Shown here: in pieces, positions 57,956-64,000 of the stretch
Numbering within the stretch: position 1 is the stretch's first letter
Layout of the letters: each line of letters starts with the position of its first letter
Source: Echiichthys vipera
Lineage: Eukaryota > Chordata > Actinopteri > Perciformes > Trachinidae
Assembly: GCA_963691815.1 (NCBI GenBank)
Contig: OY829652.1
Location: forward strand, 1,996,097 to 2,060,096
Reading direction: 5' to 3'
DNA length: 64,000 nucleotides
Made by a program: the position numbers and the translations under genes
Notes under the pieces: model-generated
Told to the model about the DNA's origin: nothing
What the model saw: the letters and a program-made list of their open reading frames with translations, nothing else
Database searches by the model: none

Positions 57956-58688
57956 CAATAAAAACCACCGACATCATCGCAGATTAACGTCGGTACAACT
58001 CTGGGAGAAACGCAGCCGTGCAGCTCAGACGCTCTTGAGGTCTCCCGACACAGCTGAAGGTGGAGGCCGATTAACTTGGTGTGTGATCTGGAAGCTGATT
58101 GGTTAAACCTGAGAATGGTTATAACGGTTATTTAAAAAAGGGACTCATCACCTTTCCAACCCTGCTGTGATCGTTTTTCTTTTTTTATTAATAATTAATT
58201 AATTTTGAAGAATTTAAATGTTGTAAAGCGAAATGTCACTGGAAAAATATATATTTTTTATGTATTTTCATTTCAGGCAGTAAAACTAAAAAAGTGACTA
58301 TTTCAAAAGGGATTCAGGAGTTTCTCTCCGGCTGTTCAGACGTCACGTGACGCCCTTTCAAAGTAAGATTCCCGGGTCCACGCCGCTCTGAGCCTCGTGC
58401 CGTGTTCCCCGTTGTTTCAACACGTCTTTGTTTAAAATAACAACAATGTAATTGTAATTTTAACTCTTTTCTTATGGATGAAAAAGGTGATTTAATTGTT
58501 CACGGTCTTTCGATTTTCAATTCACAAACAGATATTAAATAATAGACAAAAATAAAATTATATTACAAGGCTTTTTTCTTTGTCAAGGTCAGAAAGGGAT
58601 GTTTTTTCATTTTCTAGTTATAATGACAAAAATTTAAAAAACGAGAAGACAGAAATGAAGAAATCCCTGTTTTTTCATATTGACTGTG

Positions 58689-59047
58689 AAGGTTCTCGTG
58701 TGTCCAGGTCGTCGTTCTCCTCAAAGCAGTTTCAGTCCAAAGCAACTGGACTTGGTTCTTTGTCAGGAAGACGTTTCACCTCTGAACCAAGAGGCTTCAT
58801 CAGTTCATGTACGCATCTGACCAGGACCAGGACCAGGACCAGGCTGGGACTGGACCAGGAGCAGGCTGGGACTGGACCAGGACCAGGACCAGACCAACTA
58901 TCTGCTGTGGAGATCCAGGTATTTAACCTCTCACAGGCCGATGATGTCACTGGAACCCTTTGTGCTCCAAGTGCCAACGACCGTCGTTAGAGTGACAGTC
59001 GTTGGTGGAAGTTGGTCTGGACTTGATCAGTGCTCTATTGAGTCTAA
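58689..59047 (-). mobile_element. Penelope-like element P4, part 1
   Basis: aagacgtttcacctctgaac, aagaggcttcatcagttcat, a gaccaggaccag array, up to ctctattgagtctaa where MITE M6 interrupts it. Confidence 0.8.
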
Positions 59048-59649
59048 GGGCCTACTCACACTGTCCTTCTGGCCGGGGCCAAAACCGTTTTTCAGCTAAA
59101 GCCTAGTACCTTTAAGCAGTGTGAGTGCACACGTTCCACGCATAACTGCGGCCAGCTTGCCGTCGACGGCCCGCTTGAAAGAGGTGGGCTTTAGCGGAGC
59201 CGTTTGCACATGTACGAGCACAAGCGTGCGCACGTGTACGAGCACGAGGCCTAAGGCGGTTCTGAGGTCATTTCCTGTGCGCCTGTTGGGACGTAGAAAA
59301 AAGAAGGAGGGACCATGCGCGGACATTTCAAACAATGGCGGCGAAAGGTTCACGTTGGTGTGATGCGGAGGTGGAGTGTTTACTGCAGATTTGGTCGATG
59401 AAAAGATTCAAAAACAGTCGACAAGACGCACAAAAACTCAGAGGTCTACGGAAAGATTTGTAAACAAAGCCACACACACGCGATCAATGCGTGTGACGTG
59501 TTACGAAGTGATGGCGTATTGACAGCAAGAAGCATTGGCCGGCCCTGGCAGTGAGAGTACAAACGGGCCTGGGGCGCGGGGGGAGAGGGAGGGGGGACAA
59601 GTACCCTAAAGCCCGGGTCGTGGTGCGGAAGGACAGTGTGACTACGCCC
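59048..59649 (+). mobile_element. MITE, GGGCGC family copy M6
   Basis: Termini gggcctactcacactgtcc and gtgtgactacgccc; exact TAA duplication (59045-59047, 59650-59652). The interior frame is interrupted. Inserted in Penelope copy P4. Confidence 0.88.
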
Positions 59650-59905
59650 TAAACGACCGTCAGAGTCAAAGGAGGACATTTGTGAACAGTTGTTCTTTGA
59701 GGTTAGATTGTTGAATGAAGGGATGAAAGGGCAGCATTGTAAATTGGAGATAAGTGGAGTCTCAGACCTCCTCCTCTGGTTAGCGTTGGTTTCTCTACTT
59801 TTGCAGAGATGCTTCTTTTACTCCTCTTTCAAACCATCTGTCCTCTCTGTCCAAGATTTGGACATTGCTGTCGTCAAAGGAGTGGGCTTTCTCCTTGAGG
59901 TGTAA
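59650..59905 (-). mobile_element. Penelope-like element P4, part 2
   Basis: Continues P4 from acgaccgtcagagtcaaagg into the reverse of the GIY-YIG coding end (HLKEKAHSF, ILDREDRWF region), up to ctccttgaggtg where M7 interrupts it. Confidence 0.8.
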
Positions 59906-60348
59906 GCTCGCACTGACACTGTCCACCGAGCGCGCGCACGTGTACGAGCACGAGGCCTACGGCGGTTCTGAGGTCATTTCCTGTGCGCCTGTTGGGACTT
60001 AGAAAAAAGAAGGAGGGACCATGCGCGGACATTTCAAACAATGGCGGTGAAAGGTTCACGTTGGTGTGATGCGGAGGTGGAGTGTTTACTGCAGATTTGG
60101 TCGATGAAAAGATTCAAAAACAGTCGACAAGACGCACAAAAACTCAGAGGTCTACGGAAAGATCTGGAAACAAAGCCACGCATCGCCATGACGTCATCAA
60201 TGCGTGTGACGTGTTACGGCGTGATGACGTATAGGCAGCAAGAAGCATTCTCCGAGGCCCAGGTAGTGTGAGCACAAACGGGCCTGGAGGGGGGGACAAG
60301 GACCCTAAAGCACGGGGCACGGGACGGAGGCACAGTGGGAGTGCGCCC
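59906..60348 (+). mobile_element. MITE, GGGCGC family copy M7
   Basis: Exact TAA duplication (59903-59905, 60349-60351). The left end is diverged and part of the left interior is missing. The 76-codon frame at 60041-60271 is intact and identical to M5. Confidence 0.88.
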
Positions 60349-60417
60349 TAAGCGGACAGCAGAGTCCAGGCCTGAGGAGTTAGCTCTCCTGTGTTTGGCC
60401 GTGCGTTTATGCAGTCT
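60349..60417 (-). mobile_element. Penelope-like element P4, part 3
   Basis: gcggacagcagagtccaggc to ccgtgcgtttatgcag, the inverse of the endonuclease frame (HKRTAQHRRANSSGLDSA). Ends at a head-to-head junction with P5. Confidence 0.8.
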
Positions 60418-60945
60418 CAAAGAACAACTGCTCACAAATGGCCTCCTGTGACTTCAACGACTGTCGTTCAGACTCAATAGAGCAACAGATTTCCACACCA
60501 GTGAGTTGGTCGAGTCCCAGCCTGGTCCTGGTCCTGTCCCAGCCTGGTCCTGGTCCTGGCCCTGGTCCGGTCCCAGCCTGGTCCTGGTCCAGTCCCAGCC
60601 TGGTCCTGGTCCAGTCCCAGCCTGGTCCTGGTCCAGTCCCAGCCTGGTCCTGGTCCTGTCCCAGCCTGGTCCTGGTCCTGGCCCTGGTCCGGTCCCAGCC
60701 TGGTCCTGGTCCAGTCCCAGCCTGGTCCTGGTCCAGTCCCAGCCTGGTCCTGGTCCTGTCCCAGCCTGGTCCTGGTCCTGGTCCGGTCCCAGCCTGGTCC
60801 TGGTCCAGTCCCAGCCTGGTCCTGGTCCAGTCCCAGCCTGGTCGGATCAACATGAACTGATGAAGCCTCTTGGATGAGAGGTGAAACGTCTTCCTAGACA
60901 AATAAACAAGTCCAGTTGCTTTGGACTGAAACTGCTTTGGAAGTT
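60418..60945 (+). mobile_element. Penelope-like element P5
   Basis: caaagaacaactgctcacaa to ggactgaaactgctttgg, the non-coding end in plus orientation, with a large internal minisatellite. Confidence 0.8.
60513..60845. repeat. 22-bp minisatellite within Penelope copy P5
   Basis: About 14 units of tcccagcctggtcctggtcc with a trailing ag/tg and some ggccctggtccgg variants. A higher-order period of several units is visible. Confidence 0.92.
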
Positions 60946-62432
60946 TTTTTATACTGTACGATCGTAAGTTGCCGTCTACACGTTAAGAGCGCCCATCAGG
61001 ACGGTGCTGTGTCGGAGAGGGGTTTATGCTTCTTATTTTGATAGTTTAACTTGGCAGCACATCGGTAAATGTTTTGTTCAAAAGTGCTGAATTTTATCTT
61101 TATGGCTGCTGTTGTTGAAAGCTAAGCTAACGTCAGCTTGTTCAGGTAACGTTAGTGACAGTGTCGTCATTATATGGATAAAATACAGAATAACAACCCA
61201 TGATACTTTATTGATATACTAAGAGCTACTGTATAATTAACAATATATAGTTATAAGTTATGTCTATATTAGATACAAAGCCACAGGAGCTGCATCATTG
61301 CCTGAGCTAATATTAGCTTAGCTATAATCTTCAAAACAACAACAATAAACCATGAAATCCGGCATTTCTGAACAAAACCTAACATTATGGAAACAAGCTA
61401 GCGTTTCAACAACAATAAGATGGAATTCAACAAAACTAATTACAACTACCAACAGTCAAACCCACGAGGACCTTAACGATCACAAGTTAAAATATCAAAT
61501 AAGAAACATTTATCCCCGTCCGACACAGCACCGAGCTGTGGAAATGGAAACTTCCAGTCAAACAATATGAATATCGAGTGATTTTAATGTTACTAGGAAA
61601 AACAAAAACCAAATAAAACGCCTTGTAACTCAAAACAACCAAATAACCACTCATTTTTAGTTTTTTTAAATCTGTTTGTGAAGTAAAAATCAAATGAACA
61701 TAAAAAAATACATGGACCAACACGACGAACACCAGACACTCAGATGAACCCGATAACATTGCACTGTTTGCAGAGGCTTCTAATTGATTTCCTAAAATAA
61801 ACTGATATATATTGGGACATAACTCTGTAACGTGACAGCGAACGGTGTCTTTATATGGCGGGGAATAAAAGTCCAAATCATGTTATTATAAGATTTTGTG
61901 GTACATGGAATTAATCTCAGAGGTCTTGAGGGTGAATGTTTTTGAGAGCGACTGCAGCACAGATGGAAATACACAATTAACAAAATACCTTTGGAGTTCC
62001 TAATGACAAGCACAGAAATGTTCTAACGCAAAGAGCTTTAAAGGCTCTAATGACCGAGGGGGATGTGTTCTGTACAGATTCAGTCAAATATGTGAATCGT
62101 GATACTGAGCTATAAAAATAAATCGCTTTGCAATAGGTGTGTTTCCATTAGGGTCAAATGCAGCCGCTCTGGAAGATTCAGGCCACGCCCTCTCAAACGG
62201 GCATTCACTCGCCGTGTTTCCGTTACAAAAGAAAGGCCCCAGAGGGATTTAGGAGACTCCGGAGGAGACGTATCACTCTGCATGGGTTTGGATTGGCGGT
62301 GATCAGCTGATCAGTGATACAGCGCCGCTCCTTCTCAAAGTGAGACATACAGAATAGTTGCAGTTTGATTTAAGGCGGCCGTATGATTCAAAACGTCAAC
62401 TTATGGACAAGTAACATGAAAGAAAACATCAT
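60946..62432. other. no gene recognised
   Basis: AT-rich sequence; short frames show no domain or splice logic. Confidence 0.45.
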
Positions 62433-62588
62433 CTTCATCCGCTTACCCGGGGTTGGGTCGCGGGGGCAGCAGCTTTAGCAGGGGACCCCAAACTTCCCTT
62501 TCCCGGGCCACATTAACCAGCTCTAACTGGGGGATCCTGAGGCGTTCCCAGGCCAGTGTGGAGATCTAATCTCTCCACCTGGTCCTGG
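62433..62588 (-). mobile_element. LINE family A 3' end only
   Basis: catcttcatccgcttacccg through ctccacctggtcctggg, about 155 bases of the 3' block. Confidence 0.7.
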
Positions 62589-62682
62589 GAAGAAAGAAAA
62601 CATGAAAGAAAACACACCACCTTAAAAACTCTGGGCGCTGTTAAAGTCAGTGACTGACAGGCTGTCACACCACCTGCAGTAC

Positions 62683-62721
<39 letters not shown>

Positions 62722-62735
62722 ATGTGTGTGTGTGT
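62683..62735. repeat. (GT)n microsatellite
   Basis: (GT)n with a gcatgtg interruption. Confidence 0.93.
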
Positions 62736-63478
62736 TCTTGTGTTGGGACAGAGAGAGAGAGGGAACATGCAGCACGTGCAAAGATGTGACGATCGGCGAG
62801 ACAGACCTGCTTCATTGGAGCCTAATGAAAACGCACCTAATGGAGCCACTTCTGAACTGTCTGTTGGATTTGATGACATGTGGACAAATTAATGCTGTAG
62901 GTCGTGGTTTATACGGGAGTGTGAGAGCGCTCCGTATATTCTGTCCTCCCACTGCCATAAAACTAACTAATAACTTGTAATTAGAAACATCAGCAGGACC
63001 CGGTGAGAGTTTTAACCAAATCGTTCTTTGAGAAACGAGAAGGAAATTGGACTTGTAGGTTCTTTTTGCCAGAAATGTTTCGTCCGACCTCTTCTGTGAC
63101 ATCAAAGCGATCACATCTCATCTCCATTTAAGTTTGGGAAAGAAAAGAAAAACAAAACAATGTGAATCAAACTTGTTTAACGTAAAAGTTTAAATCTCAC
63201 GGCCCTAAGAAGTTTCACTAAATCCACTGCAGAAGTTTGAAATCCCAGCATCCCTTTGATGTTAGAAAGCTGTTTTACCCATTTCAGGTCTCAGTCTGTG
63301 AAGACGGATGTTGAACGCGACGCGCGCTTATATTAAAACGGGTAAAGTATCGCGTTCAGGAGGTCAAAGGTCACAGCACCATTAAAACACATGAGATTCT
63401 CGTGACCCAATAATGACAGACGATGTGAGTGAAAGATGTTGTTGTTTCTTCTCCTTCTTATCTTTTTGTCCGTCGTCT

Positions 63479-63552
63479 TTAGTCGCTCTCACTGCCGCTC
63501 TCAGAGTTCACGTAGCAGTTGTCCTTCCCCGTGTTCTCCAGGAAACACACAC
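63479..63552 (-). CDS. possible terminal exon of an unidentified gene
   Basis: After acceptor gtcctcag the minus strand reads VCFLENTGKDNCYVNSESGS then ESD and a TAA stop, an acidic C-terminal tail in style. No upstream exon in phase was identified before the window ends and I cannot name the protein. It may be chance. Confidence 0.3.
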
Positions 63553-64000
63553 CTGAGGACCAAAACCACGAAAAGTACGGTTTTCAGATATCAGAGAATA
63601 CACTTCACTGGGATCGCCGGGAAATTATTCGACACCGTGGAAGGGAATGAAAAACACCAGTCTGCTTCATGAAACAAGCTTTTGTCCTGCGAATTAAACA
63701 TGGATCTACTTTACATTAAAGACAGAGAGATCAGCATGTACTCTTTGGGGATGGGCATGAGTGATCCATTCCTCGAGTCCTCCTCTTTTCAAATTAACTT
63801 GATTGGTAAACAACAGCACTGTTTCTTTGGCTTGTGCAGCACCTCTTGCTTCTGCGCTTGACCCGAGACACAAACACCTTTGATTTTTGGAAACGGCTCT
63901 TCTCCTCACCATCAGAGAGGTTGTGTGAACTACATGACGGGGTTACTGTGCAAGGCCCAGGCGACGTGGATTTGGAAAAAGCGAGCACTAGACGGGCCCT
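63553..64000. other. window edge, no gene recognised
   Basis: A minus frame (63988-63794) rich in Ser, Lys and Arg (SDGEEKSRFQKSKVFVSRVK) could belong to a repeat or to a coding exon; not resolved. Confidence 0.3.

Overview
The window is nuclear DNA from a ray-finned (teleost) fish. The evidence is two spliced vertebrate genes with canonical GT/AG introns, very long (CA)n arrays, and repeat families typical of teleosts: Penelope-like elements with a GIY-YIG endonuclease, L2/RTE-type LINE 3' ends, a tRNA-derived SINE, pogo, hAT and PIF/Harbinger-type DNA elements. Species cannot be fixed from the sequence alone. There is no bacterial, phage or viral gene content. Almost all long open frames in the window are simple-repeat artefacts.

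Both recognised genes lie on the minus strand. zdhhc7 (Golgi palmitoyltransferase) has six coding exons between 8707 and 3639, and a probable non-coding 5' exon ending at 11555. The exons splice in phase to a 308-residue protein. ankrd27 (VARP, a Rab21 GEF and retromer/VAMP7 partner) has 27 coding exons between 45209 and 17445. They splice in phase to a predicted 1176 residues, longer than the mammalian protein because of an acidic Ser/Thr-rich tail. Both products act in membrane trafficking: zdhhc7 palmitoylates cargo at the Golgi, and VARP directs endosome-to-surface recycling. No functional link beyond adjacency is shown. A possible terminal exon of a third minus-strand gene lies at 63479-63552.

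Layout: 1-3.6 kb, LINE and MITE debris with the zdhhc7 3' flank; 3.6-11.6 kb, zdhhc7, with introns full of simple repeats; 12.0-13.2 kb, a 12-bp minisatellite; 13.3-17.3 kb, intergenic; 17.4-45.2 kb, ankrd27, carrying five copies or fragments of one MITE family in its introns; 45.5-63.4 kb, repeat-dominated flank with LINE, Penelope, Harbinger and reverse-transcriptase remnants; 63.5-64 kb, possible edge of another gene.

The most unusual signals are these. Giant TG or pyrimidine repeats abut 3' splice sites in both genes. A MITE family (TIR GGGCGCACTCCCACTGTG) keeps an almost invariant 76-codon SANT/Myb-like frame, and its insertion sites can be read by comparing filled and empty paralogous Penelope copies inside this window. 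Near-identical MITEs in opposite orientation flank ankrd27 exons 2-3. I found no convincing new multi-gene system; these are leads on splicing and transposon biology.
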